In this document: positions 18,738 to 28,106 of the stretch, one piece after another
Layout of the letters: each line of letters begins with the position of its first letter
Numbering within the stretch: the stretch's first letter is position 1
DNA from: Cyanobacteria bacterium REEB67
Lineage (GTDB): Bacteria > Cyanobacteriota > Vampirovibrionia > Obscuribacterales > Obscuribacteraceae
Reading direction: 5' to 3'
DNA length: 56,417 nucleotides
Assembly: GCA_018971775.1 (NCBI GenBank)
Contig: JAGXAB010000038.1
Coordinates: 1 to 56,417 of the forward strand
Program-made: the position numbers and the translations under genes
The notes under the pieces: model-generated
Told to the model about the DNA's origin: nothing
Database searches by the model: none
What the model saw: only the letters and a program-made list of their open reading frames with translations

Positions 18738-18851
18738 TTAACCTTGACGTTGTTTGTGCTTGGGATTTTCACAAATCACAGCAACGCGACCTTTACGTCT
18801 TATCACTTTGCACTTGTCGCAAATCTTCTTGACTGAAGCTCTAACTTTCAT
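18738..18851 (-). CDS. rpmJ: 50S ribosomal protein L36 (bL36)
   Basis: A 37-residue gene: it begins [17 protein letters not shown] and ends with KHKQRQG, the standard L36 length. The zinc ligands C11, C14, C27 and H32 are present, so this is the zinc-binding (C+) form. It lies between infA and rpsM, the usual place. Confidence 0.97.
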   Translation of the reverse strand: MKVRASVKKICDKCKVIRRKGRVAVICENPKHKQRQG

Positions 18852-19006
18852 ATATCAGCTCTCTGTACGGCTCTGCCGGGGTTTCTGTCTATCTATCTCT
18901 ACTAACTACAAGGTGAAACAGGCTTAAGCTGCTTCATGCCGAAGGTGAATCCAGCCCGCATTTGCATGCAAAACTAGGGGCCCGCGGACAAACATCTGAT
19001 TGTACA

Positions 19007-19228
19007 TCAATCTTTGATTCTATATGTGATTCTTCCGCGCGTAAGGTCGTACGGAGTGAGCTCTACACGCACCCGATCGCCCGGAAGTATCTTAATAAAG
19101 TTTTTGCGAATCTTGCCAGAAATGTGAGCAAGGACCTTGTGTCCGTTGTCCAGCTCAACCCGGAACATGGCATTGGGCAAGGATTCCCGGATGGTACCCT
19201 CAAATTCAATTACGCCCTGCTTTGTCAT
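19007..19228 (-). CDS. infA: Translation initiation factor IF-1
   Basis: 73 residues, one S1-like OB fold: [40 protein letters not shown] and [12 protein letters not shown]. It binds the A site of the small subunit during initiation. The ATG overlaps the map stop by 4 bases (ATGA) and has GAGGTG upstream, so the two are coupled. 155 bases without a gene separate it from rpmJ. Confidence 0.98.
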   Translation of the reverse strand: MTKQGVIEFEGTIRESLPNAMFRVELDNGHKVLAHISGKIRKNFIKILPGDRVRVELTPYDLTRGRITYRIKD

Positions 19229-20010
19229 AAAATCACCTCGCTCGGACGCTTCGTAAGAATCTCCGGCTCGCCTTCTGTAATGAGCAGAGAATGCTCAAAA
19301 TGGGCAGACGGCTTGTAATCTTGCGTTACAACCGTCCAGCCATCGGATTTGGTGCGCACTTTGTGCCCACCAAGATTAAACATCGGTTCAATCGCTATAA
19401 CCATACCAGGTTTCAACTTGGTCTTACTACCAGTGCGGTAGTTGAAGATAAATGGGTCTTCATGATAGTCAGGCCCTATGCCGTGTCCACCGTAATCGCG
19501 CACGATTCCGTACTGTCCGGCTTTGCCGATATCTTCGACGGCACCGCCGATCTCGTCCAGGGTAGCGTGGCCGCGAGCGGCCTTGATACCGGCATAGAGA
19601 GAAGCTTGCGTATCATCGAGCATCTTCTGGACGCGTTCGGTGACTTTGCCAATCGGCACTGTCATGGCCGAATCTCCGATAAAATCGAAGTTTTTACCAT
19701 CAACGACGGTGCGCACCGAGACACCGATATCGAGACTGACGACATCGCCGTCCTTCAAGACCTTCTTCTTGCTCGGTATGCCGTGGACGACTTCTTCGTT
19801 CACCGAAATACAGACAGTGCCTGGAAATTTACGGTAACCCTTGAATGTCGGGATGTGACCGAAACCACGGATGGTCTTTTCGGCCAGTTCATCCAGCTCC
19901 CAGGTAGTCATACCGGGAGCGGCCGCCCTGGAGATAATTTCCAGGACTTCGCCGGTCAAACGGCCGGCGAGGCGGATGTTGTCTAAGTCTTGGTCTTTTG
20001 TGAGAATCAT
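19225..20010 (-). CDS. map: Methionine aminopeptidase, type I
   Basis: Removes the initiator Met from nascent proteins. Metal ligands can be placed: Asp in VVSLDIG, Asp in FIGDSAMT, His in [12 protein letters not shown], Glu in VIAIEPMF, and Glu in HFEHSLLIT. Between the first two Asp residues there are 18 residues instead of the usual 10, an insertion (around VVDGKNFD) in the metal-site hairpin. 261 residues, starts at ATG. Located between adk and infA, overlapping infA by 4 bases. Confidence 0.96.
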   Translation of the reverse strand: MILTKDQDLDNIRLAGRLTGEVLEIISRAAAPGMTTWELDELAEKTIRGFGHIPTFKGYRKFPGTVCISVNEEVVHGIPSKKKVLKDGDVVSLDIGVSVRTVVDGKNFDFIGDSAMTVPIGKVTERVQKMLDDTQASLYAGIKAARGHATLDEIGGAVEDIGKAGQYGIVRDYGGHGIGPDYHEDPFIFNYRTGSKTKLKPGMVIAIEPMFNLGGHKVRTKSDGWTVVTQDYKPSAHFEHSLLITEGEPEILTKRPSEVIL

Positions 20011-20055
20011 GCGCTAAATTAATTGGTTACCCGAAAAGGCTGCTCGTGTATAAAA

Positions 20056-20718
20056 TCAGTGAATGGACTTTACGTTCAACACCTTAAGTATCGCAGCGAA
20101 GATGTCCTCTTGCTCCCCATCACCATCTACTTTGTGAAGCAAATTCTTCGCCTGGTAGAAGTCAATAAGCGGTGAGGTAAGCTCGTGATACACACTCAGC
20201 CTCTGTTTGACGAGCTCGGCCTTGTCGTCCGAGCGCTGCACCAGAGCGGTACCGCAAGCGTCACAAATGCCCTCGACTTTAGGCGGGCTGTACTTGACAT
20301 GGAAGACTTCGTTGCAAGCTTTGTTCGGACAGATACGGCGACCGCAGATGCGCTCTTCCAAAATGGAGTCAGGTGTATAAAGGTCGATGACGGTATCTAG
20401 ATTGGCTTTTATTTCGCTCAAGAGCTGATCGAGACTTTTGGCCTGGGCGATATTGCGCGGGAAACCATCGAGGATGAAGCCCTTAGCGCATTCCGGCTGG
20501 GAGAGCTTTTCACGGAAGAGGTCAATCAAGACACTGTCGGGTACGAGCTGCCCTTTATCCATAAACTCTTTTGCGGCCAGGCCGGCTTTGGTACCGTTCT
20601 TCACGGCTTCGCGCAGCATGTCGCCCGAGGACAGATGGGTCAGCTCAAACTTTTTGGCCAACTTCTTGCACTGGGTGCCCTTGCCGGCGCCGGGAGCGCC
20701 GAGAAACAAAATCCGCAT
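20056..20718 (-). CDS. adk: Adenylate kinase, zinc-lid form
   Basis: Catalyses ATP + AMP to 2 ADP in the cytoplasm. The P-loop FLGAPGAGKGTQ is at the N-terminus, the AMP site includes LSSGDMLR, and FILDGFPRNIAQA precedes the lid. The lid has four cysteines (C-x4-C in CPNKAC and C-x2-C in CDAC), so it should hold a structural zinc as in Gram-positive enzymes. 220 residues. 37 bases after secY, the usual position. Confidence 0.97.
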   Translation of the reverse strand: MRILFLGAPGAGKGTQCKKLAKKFELTHLSSGDMLREAVKNGTKAGLAAKEFMDKGQLVPDSVLIDLFREKLSQPECAKGFILDGFPRNIAQAKSLDQLLSEIKANLDTVIDLYTPDSILEERICGRRICPNKACNEVFHVKYSPPKVEGICDACGTALVQRSDDKAELVKQRLSVYHELTSPLIDFYQAKNLLHKVDGDGEQEDIFAAILKVLNVKSIH

Positions 20719-20755
20719 TGATCAAAATCCTTTTTGAAATGAGCCTGGGCTGAGT

Positions 20756-22210
20756 CTAGATGTCCTTGCGATCGTCTTTGGCCTTGAACAAGCCGCGAGC
20801 CTGATATTTGGCCGAGAGCGCATGGGTGATGATCTGCCTTTGCGTATCGATGGCCACACCAACGAGAATGATTAGTGACGTCGATCCAAGACCCTGCAAG
20901 GTCGTGACCTGAGTCGCTTGCTCGACGTGGATAGGCAAGATGGCGATGATGGCGACCGACATCGCACCGATGAAAGTCAGTCGATTCAGAGTCTTCTCGA
21001 GGAATTCCGCGGTCGGCCTACCGGGCCGCACGCCCTGGATAGCGCGACCGCTTCTTCTCAAGTTTTCGGACATATCGCGCACCGGCAAAATGATCGATGA
21101 ATAGAAGAAAGCAAAAAAGAGAATCAGAAAGAAATAAATGAGCGAATGCTCCCACTGGTAGTAGGAGAGCGAATTGGCGAATTCGAGTGAGATGAAATCC
21201 CAGACGTTTTTGACCCAATCGATCTGACAGAACTTCTCGAAGTTTGGACCGATGCCGGGCACGGCGATCAACACTTTGTAGAGGGTGGCGGTCGGCTCAA
21301 CGTGCTGAGCTTTGGCAAATTGCATGATCGTCGAGGGGAACATCATCAACGACGAGGCGAAGATGATCGCCATAACGCCCGAAGGGTTTACCGGCAAATA
21401 CATGTAATCATCAGGAGCGGCAAAGATCTGGCGACCAACGTTGCGCCTCGATCCCATGACCATGACTTTGCGCACACCCTGCTGCAGACGAACGATGAAA
21501 GCGACGATCAAAAGGAAGAAGAGGAGCAGGCCAATAACGCCAAACATCGATGTCTGCCCGGATTGGACGGCCTCATAGGTGTTTTTGCACATTACAGGCA
21601 GGCGCGAGGCGATACCGAGGAAGATCAAAAGCGAAGCACCATTACCGACACCACGCTCGGTAATAATCTCACCCATCCACATGATGAAAACGGCACAGGA
21701 GGTGAGAACGATAGTGGTATTGATTAAGAAAAGCGGGCCAGGGTTGATCACCACACCGGGGAAATTCATCAAGAGTTTGGCCAGCATGAATGACTGGAAT
21801 ATGGCCAGACCGACTGTGACCAGCCGCGAAATTTGCGAGAGCTGACGACGCCCCTGCTCACCCTGCTCTTTTTGCAGATTTTCCAGTTTGGGGATGACGA
21901 CGGTCATCAGCTGCATCACGATCGATGATGTGATGTAAGGCCCGATACCCATCGAAAAAACAGAAAGCTTGTTGAGGGCACCACCAGTAAACAAGTCGAT
22001 CATGCCGAGCAAGTTTTGGGTGAGGGCCGGATTGTTGGCCAGAGCAGAAGGATCGACACCGGGGATGGGAATATGCACGCCGGTGCGATAAAGCAAAATC
22101 ATCGAGATTGTGAAAATGATCCGCTCTTTCAAGCCGGCCGCACCGAGCAGACCGATGATACCTTCGGGTCCGCCGATTTGTGAGCCTCTTTTACCAGCAC
22201 CTTGGGACAT
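20756..22210 (-). CDS. secY: Preprotein translocase subunit SecY
   Basis: Central channel of the Sec translocon in the inner membrane. About ten membrane segments are visible. Family signatures: TGVHIPIPGVDPSAL with the plug region, GIGPYITSSIVMQL (TM2), and GSRRNVGRQ. I use the ATG at 22210 (MSQGAGKRG); a TTG four codons upstream is open, but a GAGG lies 12 bases before the ATG. 484 residues, slightly longer than the usual ~435. A 167-base gap with a long hairpin separates it from rplO. Confidence 0.97.
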   Translation of the reverse strand: MSQGAGKRGSQIGGPEGIIGLLGAAGLKERIIFTISMILLYRTGVHIPIPGVDPSALANNPALTQNLLGMIDLFTGGALNKLSVFSMGIGPYITSSIVMQLMTVVIPKLENLQKEQGEQGRRQLSQISRLVTVGLAIFQSFMLAKLLMNFPGVVINPGPLFLINTTIVLTSCAVFIMWMGEIITERGVGNGASLLIFLGIASRLPVMCKNTYEAVQSGQTSMFGVIGLLLFFLLIVAFIVRLQQGVRKVMVMGSRRNVGRQIFAAPDDYMYLPVNPSGVMAIIFASSLMMFPSTIMQFAKAQHVEPTATLYKVLIAVPGIGPNFEKFCQIDWVKNVWDFISLEFANSLSYYQWEHSLIYFFLILFFAFFYSSIILPVRDMSENLRRSGRAIQGVRPGRPTAEFLEKTLNRLTFIGAMSVAIIAILPIHVEQATQVTTLQGLGSTSLIILVGVAIDTQRQIITHALSAKYQARGLFKAKDDRKDI

Positions 22211-22286
22211 TTTGAAAAACAACCTCGAAATCGATCTGTAATTTTATTGTGTACTAAACCGGGATCAAACCGGGATTCAAAAGGAC

Positions 22287-22341
22287 CGGCTCTTAACTGG
22301 CCCCAAGCAATCAATGCAATGGTATACCAAGTTAAGAGCCG
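22287..22341 (-). promoter_or_regulatory. Long hairpin between rplO and secY
   Basis: CGGCTCTTAACT (22287-22298) pairs perfectly over 12 bases with AGTTAAGAGCCG (22330-22341); a further GG/CC pair is possible past one bulged A. The loop is about 31 bases. No clear U-run follows on the minus strand. It could be a processing site, an attenuator, or a protein-binding site controlling secY. Confidence 0.5.
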
Positions 22342-22377
22342 TGAAATTGAAAGGTTGAAATATTCACCCTTACTTAC

Positions 22378-22857
22378 TTAGCGGTTTTTAGGATTTCTCG
22401 TCGGAGCAGCCGGTTGGATAACGGTGTAGCTGCCGCCCGCTGCCTGGATCTTATCGATCGCACCCTGGGAGAAGTGATGAGCGCTTACTTTCAAAGCGAC
22501 TTTCAATTCACCGTTGCCAAGGATACGTACGCTGTCGTTGTGGCGACGGACAAAGCCGTGAGCAACGAGAGCGTCGGGGGTGAGTTCGGTGTTGGCGGGC
22601 AATTCGTTGAGATTGCCGACGTTGATAACAACCCAATCACGACCCGGGACCGAGTCGAAGTTGTGAATCTTGGGCAGACGACGGAACAAAGGTGTCTGGC
22701 CGCCTTCGAAACCGAAGCGCTTCGCTTCACCGGAACGCTGACCCTGACCGTTGTGACCACGGGTAGAAGTTTTACCGTGACCGGAAGCGCGACCGCGACC
22801 GACACGTTTGCGCTTACGACGCGAGCCAACCTCTGGTCTGATTTCTTCTAGATCCAT
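22378..22857 (-). CDS. rplO: 50S ribosomal protein L15 (uL15)
   Basis: 159 residues: GRGRASGHGKTSTRGHNGQ, the Gly/Arg-rich N-terminal arm, is diagnostic, with FEGGQTPLFRRLPK and a C-terminal AAGGSYTVI. The frame opens at 22899, but the ATG at 22857 has GGAGAG 8 bases upstream and fits homologues. Placed between rpmD and secY as normal. Confidence 0.97.
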   Translation of the reverse strand: MDLEEIRPEVGSRRKRKRVGRGRASGHGKTSTRGHNGQGQRSGEAKRFGFEGGQTPLFRRLPKIHNFDSVPGRDWVVINVGNLNELPANTELTPDALVAHGFVRRHNDSVRILGNGELKVALKVSAHHFSQGAIDKIQAAGGSYTVIQPAAPTRNPKNR

Positions 22858-22957
22858 TTTCTTGTCTCTCCTTTGCCTTGCGCCCACTCGATTTTTCAAA
22901 TAACGAAAATGGCGGACTCGGCTGACTGTTTTCTAAATTGCGAACTACTTAAATACT

Positions 22958-23263
22958 TTACTTGGCTTTGGCCGGTGCTTTTGCTTCAGCCTTAGCGGCG
23001 GGAGCTTTGGCTGCGGCTTTGGCAGCGGGAGACTTGGCGGCTTTGGCAGCAGTTTTGGTCTCTTGAGCTTTTTTGGATTCGGCGGTTTCCGCTTCCTCGG
23101 TTACGGTCACGAGGTAATGCACTTTGTTGACCATGCCACGGATGGTGGGTGAATCATGGTGCAGTACCGATGAGCCATATTTGCGCAAACCAAGAGCGCG
23201 TACTACTTTTTTATGGACGTCTTTTTTACCGACTAGACCCTTAGTCAAAGTTACACGTAACAT
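22958..23263 (-). CDS. rpmD: 50S ribosomal protein L30 (uL30) with Ala/Lys-rich tail
   Basis: The first 60 residues are standard L30: LRVTLTKGLVGKKDVHKKVVRALGL, then HDSPTIRGMVNKVHYLV. The remaining ~40 residues are an Ala/Lys/Pro-rich low-complexity tail absent from ordinary L30 (about 60 residues). Cyanobacteria lack rpmD, so its presence argues for a non-photosynthetic sister lineage. Located between rpsE and rplO. Confidence 0.94.
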   Translation of the reverse strand: MLRVTLTKGLVGKKDVHKKVVRALGLRKYGSSVLHHDSPTIRGMVNKVHYLVTVTEEAETAESKKAQETKTAAKAAKSPAAKAAAKAPAAKAEAKAPAKAK

Positions 23264-23331
23264 GATTTGGCTAATTCCTCTTATATCTCTGTAAATTGAA
23301 ATGGATCAACAATTCTGACAGCTGTGGCTGA

Positions 23332-23961
23332 TTAGGCGAAAAGCTGACGGATGCTGACACCGCGCAGTCTGGCTGCTTCTTCGAAGGTTCTCAGATTGCT
23401 CAAACCATCTACGGTGGCACGGGCTACGTTGAGCGGCGAACGGGCGCCGAGTGATTTGGAAAGAACGTCGCCGACTCCGGCCAGTTCCAAAATGGCGCGG
23501 GCTGCACCACCGGCGATGACGCCAGTACCTTTGGCGGCTGGTTTGAGAAGAATACGGCTGGAACCGGTCTTGCCAGTGATCTGGTGAGGAATGGTGGCAC
23601 CGACGAGAGGCACTGAAATCAACGATTTCTTGGCGTCAACGACACCTTTCTGGATGGCGGATACGACTTCGGAAGCTTTTCCAACACCGATACCGACCTG
23701 GCCTTTGTGATTACCGACAGCCACTACAGCGCGGAAAGACAGTTTTTTACCGCCTTTGACGACCTTGGTGACGCGGCGTACTTGAATGATTTTTTCTTCC
23801 CATTCAGATTGCTCTTTATCGCCGCGCTTGTCGTCGCGACCGGGTCCACGGTTAGGACCGCCATCACGTCCGGTAGCGCCACGACGTCCCTTGCGAGCGC
23901 CTTCTGGAGCTGCGGCTGATGAATCATCAGCGGGGAACGAGATATTTTGATCTTTATCCAT
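23332..23961 (-). CDS. rpsE: 30S ribosomal protein S5 (uS5)
   Basis: 209 residues. Core motifs: [38 protein letters not shown] and [21 protein letters not shown]5 contributes to decoding accuracy and mRNA entry. The first 50 residues form a charged Gly/Arg-rich extension ([20 protein letters not shown]) before the conserved core. Position between rplR and rpmD is standard. Confidence 0.97.
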   Translation of the reverse strand: MDKDQNISFPADDSSAAAPEGARKGRRGATGRDGGPNRGPGRDDKRGDKEQSEWEEKIIQVRRVTKVVKGGKKLSFRAVVAVGNHKGQVGIGVGKASEVVSAIQKGVVDAKKSLISVPLVGATIPHQITGKTGSSRILLKPAAKGTGVIAGGAARAILELAGVGDVLSKSLGARSPLNVARATVDGLSNLRTFEEAARLRGVSIRQLFA

Positions 23962-24012
23962 CGAGAAGTAACCTCTTCCTCAAATCATTTATACAGTTAA
24001 GAACTTGTGCTC

Positions 24013-24378
24013 TTAGAATTCCAGACCGGCTTCACGTGCCGCTTCGGCTACCGCTGCTACACGACCGTGATAGATATAGCCGCCGCGATCGAACACGACT
24101 GCTTCGATACCCTTTGCCTTGGCGCGCGTAGCGACAAGAGCGCCGATTTTCTTGGCCGATTCGACGTCCCAGGTTTTTTCCAGGTCTTTCAGTTCGGCAT
24201 CGAGGGTGCTGGCCATGACCAGGGTGTTGGCATTTGTGTCGTCGATGATCTGGGCATAGATATGCTTGTTGGAGCGATAGACACACAGACGCGGACGCTC
24301 AGGAGTGCCCGTCAAACGGCGACGAATGCGCTGGTGACGAGTGATTCTATTGAGCTTTCTGTCTTGCTTTTTAATCAT
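24013..24378 (-). CDS. rplR: 50S ribosomal protein L18 (uL18)
   Basis: 121 residues: [24 protein letters not shown] and [24 protein letters not shown] are the standard signatures. L18 binds 5S rRNA. Located 25 bases after rplF, before rpsE. Confidence 0.98.
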   Translation of the reverse strand: MIKKQDRKLNRITRHQRIRRRLTGTPERPRLCVYRSNKHIYAQIIDDTNANTLVMASTLDAELKDLEKTWDVESAKKIGALVATRAKAKGIEAVVFDRGGYIYHGRVAAVAEAAREAGLEF

Positions 24379-24403
24379 TGTTTTAGACCTTACTTATACA
24401 GGC

Positions 24404-24949
24404 TTACTTCTTCTTACCAGCAGCCTTGCCAGCTTTGCGACGAATGACTTCGCCCTGATACTTAACACCCTTGCCTTTGTAGACTTCAGGCGGACGTTTC
24501 TCGCGGATGAAAGCGCAGAGATCGCCGACGGCTTGTTTATCGATACCACTGACGGTGATCAAGTTACCTTTGCCGACTGCAATAGCGGTGCCTTCTGGCG
24601 GATCGATATTGACCGGGTGGGAGTAGCCGAGCTGCATGACGAGCTTTTTGCCTTCCATCGCGGCACGATAACCGACCCCGACGATTTCGATGTTGCGCTC
24701 GAAGCCATCAGTGACACCTTTGACCATATTGGCCAGGAGGGTGCGAGTCAGGCCGTGCATACTGCGGGTGATACGGTCTTCCGACTTGCGCACCACAGTC
24801 ACTTTGCCGTCTTCTTGCTTAAAGCTCAATTCGGGGCGGAAATCACGCTGCAGCTGACCCTTGGGTCCCTTGACGGAAACCTTGTGGTCGGCGATCGTGA
24901 CGGTCACGCCGGATGGCACTGGAATTGGTGTTTTGCCAATACGGGACAT
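24404..24949 (-). CDS. rplF: 50S ribosomal protein L6 (uL6)
   Basis: 181 residues: MSRIGKTPIPVPSGV and the C-terminal signature KRPPEVYKGKGVKYQGEVIRRKAGK. Two similar RNA-binding domains near the factor-binding site. 12 bases after rpsH. Confidence 0.98.
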   Translation of the reverse strand: MSRIGKTPIPVPSGVTVTIADHKVSVKGPKGQLQRDFRPELSFKQEDGKVTVVRKSEDRITRSMHGLTRTLLANMVKGVTDGFERNIEIVGVGYRAAMEGKKLVMQLGYSHPVNIDPPEGTAIAVGKGNLITVSGIDKQAVGDLCAFIREKRPPEVYKGKGVKYQGEVIRRKAGKAAGKKK

Positions 24950-24961
24950 CTTCTTTTCTCC

Positions 24962-25363
24962 TTACCAGATCTCGGCGACAACTTCGCCACCGAGGTTGCT
25001 CTTACGAGCCTGTCGATCGGTCATGAGACCGCGGCTGGTGCTGACTATCGCCACACCAAGTCCACCGTAAACTCTGGGCACTTTTTTGGCGGGGCGATAC
25101 ACACGAAGACCAGGCTTCGAGATGCGCTTCAGGCCCTGGATGACATGCTCACCCTTGCCGCCGTATTTGAGCACGATACGCATGCGCTGCTCGGGTGAAC
25201 CGAGAGACTTCGTCTCGAATGACGAAATGAAACCTTCACCGCGCAATAGTTCGGCAATTGCCACTTTTTGCTTGGAGGCGGGCATTTCGACCACAGGAGC
25301 CGCGACGCGGATGGCGTTGCGGATACGTGTGAACATGTCTGAAATTGGATCTGTGACCGGCAT
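24962..25363 (-). CDS. rpsH: 30S ribosomal protein S8 (uS8)
   Basis: 133 residues: DPISDMFTRIRNAIRV and the C-terminal LGVAIVSTSRGLMTDRQARK are typical. S8 binds the central domain of 16S rRNA and in E. coli represses the spc operon at rplE; no matching repressor fold was identified here. 10 bases after rpsN. Confidence 0.98.
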   Translation of the reverse strand: MPVTDPISDMFTRIRNAIRVAAPVVEMPASKQKVAIAELLRGEGFISSFETKSLGSPEQRMRIVLKYGGKGEHVIQGLKRISKPGLRVYRPAKKVPRVYGGLGVAIVSTSRGLMTDRQARKSNLGGEVVAEIW

Positions 25364-25373
25364 TTACTATCTC

Positions 25374-25580
25374 CTACCAGCTAGACTTGGTGAGTCCAGG
25401 AATCAAACCTTCGTGGGCCATTTTTCTCAGGCAACAGCGGCACAAGCCGAAGTCCCGGCAATAACCCCTCGGTCGCCCGCAAATGCGACAACGGTTGTGC
25501 AAGCGTACTTTCGGATACTTGCCTTTGGCGACAAGTACCTGGCGCTTGTGCTCCTTGTCAATCATGGATGTTTTAGCCAC
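25374..25580 (-). CDS. rpsN: 30S ribosomal protein S14, zinc-binding type (uS14)
   Basis: 68 residues, the short zinc form (type Z). Zinc ligands lie in NRCRICGRP (C-x2-C) and GLCRCCL (C-x2-C); the end is [10 protein letters not shown] as in other type-Z proteins. Starts at GTG (25580); GGAGAGGG lies upstream. An extra Cys sits in GYC, where most homologues have VYR. Located between rplE and rpsH. Confidence 0.96.
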   Translation of the reverse strand: MAKTSMIDKEHKRQVLVAKGKYPKVRLHNRCRICGRPRGYCRDFGLCRCCLRKMAHEGLIPGLTKSSW

Positions 25581-25629
25581 GTTGCGCTTCCCTCTCCTTT
25601 TGACTCTCTGAATTGATTCTTGAGACTAA

Positions 25630-26193
25630 TTACTGTTGTGTTTGTTGAACTGGTTGTTTTTTGAACGGCATGCCCAGATGGGTGAGCAGCGCGTGTGCTT
25701 CTTGATCGGTTGTAGCTGTCGTAACGATGGTGATATCCATACCGCGCACGGCGTCTACGCTTTCGTAGTTGATTTCCGGGAAAATCAATTGCTCTTTGAT
25801 GCCGACGGTAAAGTTGCCGCGGCCATCGAATGATTTGTTGGACAGACCACGGAAGTCGCGGATACGGGGCAAAGCAATATAAATGAGCTTGGCCAGGAAG
25901 TCGTACATACGTTTGCCGCGGAGAGTAACGGATACGCCGACTGGCATACCTTTTCTCAATTTGAAAGTAGCGATGGACTTTTTGGCCCGGTTGATCACTG
26001 GCTTCTGGCCGGCGATTGTCACCATGTCCTTGACGCCATTTTCAATAAACTTGGCGTTGGATGTCGCTTCACCGAGACCCATGTTGATCACTACTTTGAC
26101 GATGCGGGGAACCTGCAGGTCGTTTTTGTAGTTGAACTGTTTGGTCAAGGTTGGCTTGACTTCATTGTGATAGCGTTCTTTGATATCGAGCAT
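25630..26193 (-). CDS. rplE: 50S ribosomal protein L5 (uL5)
   Basis: 187 residues: [56 protein letters not shown] and [17 protein letters not shown] are standard. L5 binds 5S rRNA and contacts P-site tRNA. 62 bases after rplX. Confidence 0.98.
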   Translation of the reverse strand: MLDIKERYHNEVKPTLTKQFNYKNDLQVPRIVKVVINMGLGEATSNAKFIENGVKDMVTIAGQKPVINRAKKSIATFKLRKGMPVGVSVTLRGKRMYDFLAKLIYIALPRIRDFRGLSNKSFDGRGNFTVGIKEQLIFPEINYESVDAVRGMDITIVTTATTDQEAHALLTHLGMPFKKQPVQQTQQ

Positions 26194-26255
26194 TTGCCTT
26201 TTACCTTGTTGTGATCAGACGGTCTTTGTCGTCTGCCATTTTGCATTTAAATTGA

Positions 26256-26711
26256 TTACTGGAGACCGAGTTTGCTTCTGAATTCAGCGCGGACCGGTTT
26301 CTTTTCTTCGTTGGAATAGAGCATTACTTTGGAAGCGAAAATCGGAGCTTCTTCTTTAATGATTCCGCCTTTGACGTAAGCATTTTTGGCTTTGACGTGA
26401 CGGGTGACGACGTTGACGCCTTCAACCACGATTTTGCCTTCTTTCGGAAGCACTCTCAAAACCTTGCCGATCTTGCCGCGATCGCCTTCGAGCTTCTGAC
26501 CATTGGCTTTGGTGCGGGTGCGCGATCCGGAGATCACCATGACCAGGTCGCCACGTTTGACATGACAGCTTGGCACCAGGTTGGTGGCCGATGGTTTGAC
26601 AAGGGCGCGGGAAACCACGACTTTGTTGCCGAACTTGACTTTGGATTTGATCGCAGAGTTTGTAAGACGCACAGTGCGAGCCTTTACATTTGTTCTATAA
26701 GCGACAGCCAT
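26256..26711 (-). CDS. rplX: 50S ribosomal protein L24 (uL24) with N-terminal extension
   Basis: The KOW core begins only at about residue 51 (HVKRGDLVMVISGS), followed by GKIGKVLRVLPKEGKIVVEGVNVVTRH and KEEAPIFASKVML. The first ~50 residues are a basic extension absent from usual L24 (about 100-110 residues), and the KOW loop carries an extra stretch, RTRTKANGQKLEGD. The start is well supported: ATG at 26711 with GGAGG 8 bases upstream, directly abutting the rplN stop. L24 begins large-subunit assembly. Confidence 0.95.
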   Translation of the reverse strand: MAVAYRTNVKARTVRLTNSAIKSKVKFGNKVVVSRALVKPSATNLVPSCHVKRGDLVMVISGSRTRTKANGQKLEGDRGKIGKVLRVLPKEGKIVVEGVNVVTRHVKAKNAYVKGGIIKEEAPIFASKVMLYSNEEKKPVRAEFRSKLGLQ

Positions 26712-27080
26712 TTAGAGAACCTCCGGAGCCAAAGAGATGATCTTCGTGAAATTTTTATCGCGAAGCTCACGGGCGATTGGCCCAAACACACGAGTACCTT
26801 TCGGGTTGCCGTCTTTTTGAATGATTACGGCGGCATTGTCATCAAAGCGGATGGTTGAGCCATCGGGACGTTTGATGTGGTTTGTGGTGCGGACGATAAC
26901 GGCGCGGACCACTTCGGACTTTTTGACCGGCATGTTGGGCAGGGCATCTTTGACGGTGGCAACGATGACATCGCCGACAGCGGCAAATTTTTTGTTTGAG
27001 CCGCCCATGACGCGGATACAAAGGAGCTCACGAGCACCGGTGTTGTCGGCGCAAACCATACGTGTTTCTTGTTGAATCAT
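26712..27080 (-). CDS. rplN: 50S ribosomal protein L14 (uL14)
   Basis: 122 residues, exactly the typical length: [24 protein letters not shown] and [28 protein letters not shown]. The start overlaps the rpsQ stop by four bases (ATGA). Confidence 0.98.
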   Translation of the reverse strand: MIQQETRMVCADNTGARELLCIRVMGGSNKKFAAVGDVIVATVKDALPNMPVKKSEVVRAVIVRTTNHIKRPDGSTIRFDDNAAVIIQKDGNPKGTRVFGPIARELRDKNFTKIISLAPEVL

Positions 27081-27352
27081 GATCTGGCTCCCTCGGCGAC
27101 TGTGGCGTTAAGGGCATTACCGGTGACTTCGATTACAGTCCAGGTCTTTTCTCTGGAGATCGGACGGCATTCTTCAATGCGTACCACATCGCCCATCTGA
27201 CACTTGTTCTCTTCGTCGTGCGCCTTAAACTTGCGAGTCTCTAACATTTGCTTTTCATATTTGGAGTGCGGAAAGCGCATTTCAACGGCTACTACAACCG
27301 TCTTATCCATTTTGTTGGATACGACCTTTCCGACTAATACCTTTTTTGGCAT
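27077..27352 (-). CDS. rpsQ: 30S ribosomal protein S17 (uS17)
   Basis: 91 residues: [40 protein letters not shown] and [18 protein letters not shown]. An OB-fold protein of the small subunit body. Coupled to rplN by a 4-base overlap. Confidence 0.98.
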   Translation of the reverse strand: MPKKVLVGKVVSNKMDKTVVVAVEMRFPHSKYEKQMLETRKFKAHDEENKCQMGDVVRIEECRPISREKTWTVIEVTGNALNATVAEGARS

Positions 27353-27400
27353 TTTCCCGAACCCCTTGCCTTTTACGTTCTTACAGAATTTGTTTGCTTC

Positions 27401-27679
27401 TTAACCGGCTGCTTTAGCGGTTTTCTTTGCTGCCGGCTTTTTTTCAGCTGCTTTGGTTTCAGCTTTGGGCTCAGCGGCCTTTTTAGGTTGACCAAGTTTT
27501 TTCTCGGTTTCAATGGTCAAAAGTTGCGCCAGCTTCTTTCTGGCAAGGCGCATTTTGGCCGGACTCTCGAGCTTGCGGAGAGCATGCTGGAAGCGAAGCT
27601 CGAGGATATTTTTGCGAGTCTCGTCGATTTGAGCGGTGAGCTCTTCGGCGGTCAGTTCTCTGATTTCAGCTACTTTCAT
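27401..27679 (-). CDS. rpmC: 50S ribosomal protein L29 (uL29) with Ala/Lys-rich tail
   Basis: The helical hairpin core is [19 protein letters not shown]...ELRFQHALRKLESPAKMRLARKKLAQL (about 65 residues). It is followed by about 25 residues of Ala/Lys/Glu/Pro low complexity. The frame opens further upstream, but the ATG at 27679 has a perfect GGAGGT and overlaps the rplP stop by one base (TAATG). L29 lies by the exit tunnel. Confidence 0.96.
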   Translation of the reverse strand: MKVAEIRELTAEELTAQIDETRKNILELRFQHALRKLESPAKMRLARKKLAQLLTIETEKKLGQPKKAAEPKAETKAAEKKPAAKKTAKAAG

Positions 27680-28101
27680 TATTTGGCACCTCCGGCATGT
27701 CTTTCGACTACGCGACATTTGATCGGTAGTTTTTGAGCGGCCAGTTCGAGGGCGTGGTGGGCGTCTTTTTGAGCGACACCAGACATTTCGAACATGACAC
27801 GGCCGGTTTTAACAACGGCTACCCAAAATTCGGGGTTACCTTTACCGGATCCCATACGGGTTTCAGCGGCTTTCTTCGAGACTGATTTGTCCGGGAAAAC
27901 GCGAATCCACATTTTGCCGCCACGACGTACGCTACGTACCATGGCTTTACGAGCCGCTTCTATCTGGCGAGAAGTGATCCACGCGGGCTCGAGCACTTGC
28001 AAACCGTAGTCGCCAAATTGGACTTCGACGCCTCTGGTTTCAGCGCCCGTCATACGACCACGCTGATGCTTGCGATATTTGGTTCGCTTGGGCATTAGCA
28101 T
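27679..28101 (-). CDS. rplP: 50S ribosomal protein L16 (uL16)
   Basis: 140 residues: [45 protein letters not shown] and [16 protein letters not shown] are diagnostic. Two ATGs lie two codons apart; the first (28101) fits the M-L-x-P pattern of the family and has better Shine-Dalgarno spacing. Overlaps rpmC by one base. Confidence 0.98.
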   Translation of the reverse strand: MLMPKRTKYRKHQRGRMTGAETRGVEVQFGDYGLQVLEPAWITSRQIEAARKAMVRSVRRGGKMWIRVFPDKSVSKKAAETRMGSGKGNPEFWVAVVKTGRVMFEMSGVAQKDAHHALELAAQKLPIKCRVVERHAGGAK

Positions 28102-28106
28102 AATTA

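Noticed and set aside
24341..25198. 285-codon plus-strand ORF opposite rplF/rpsH
   Set aside because: Antisense to certain ribosomal genes; composition is typical of a shadow frame.
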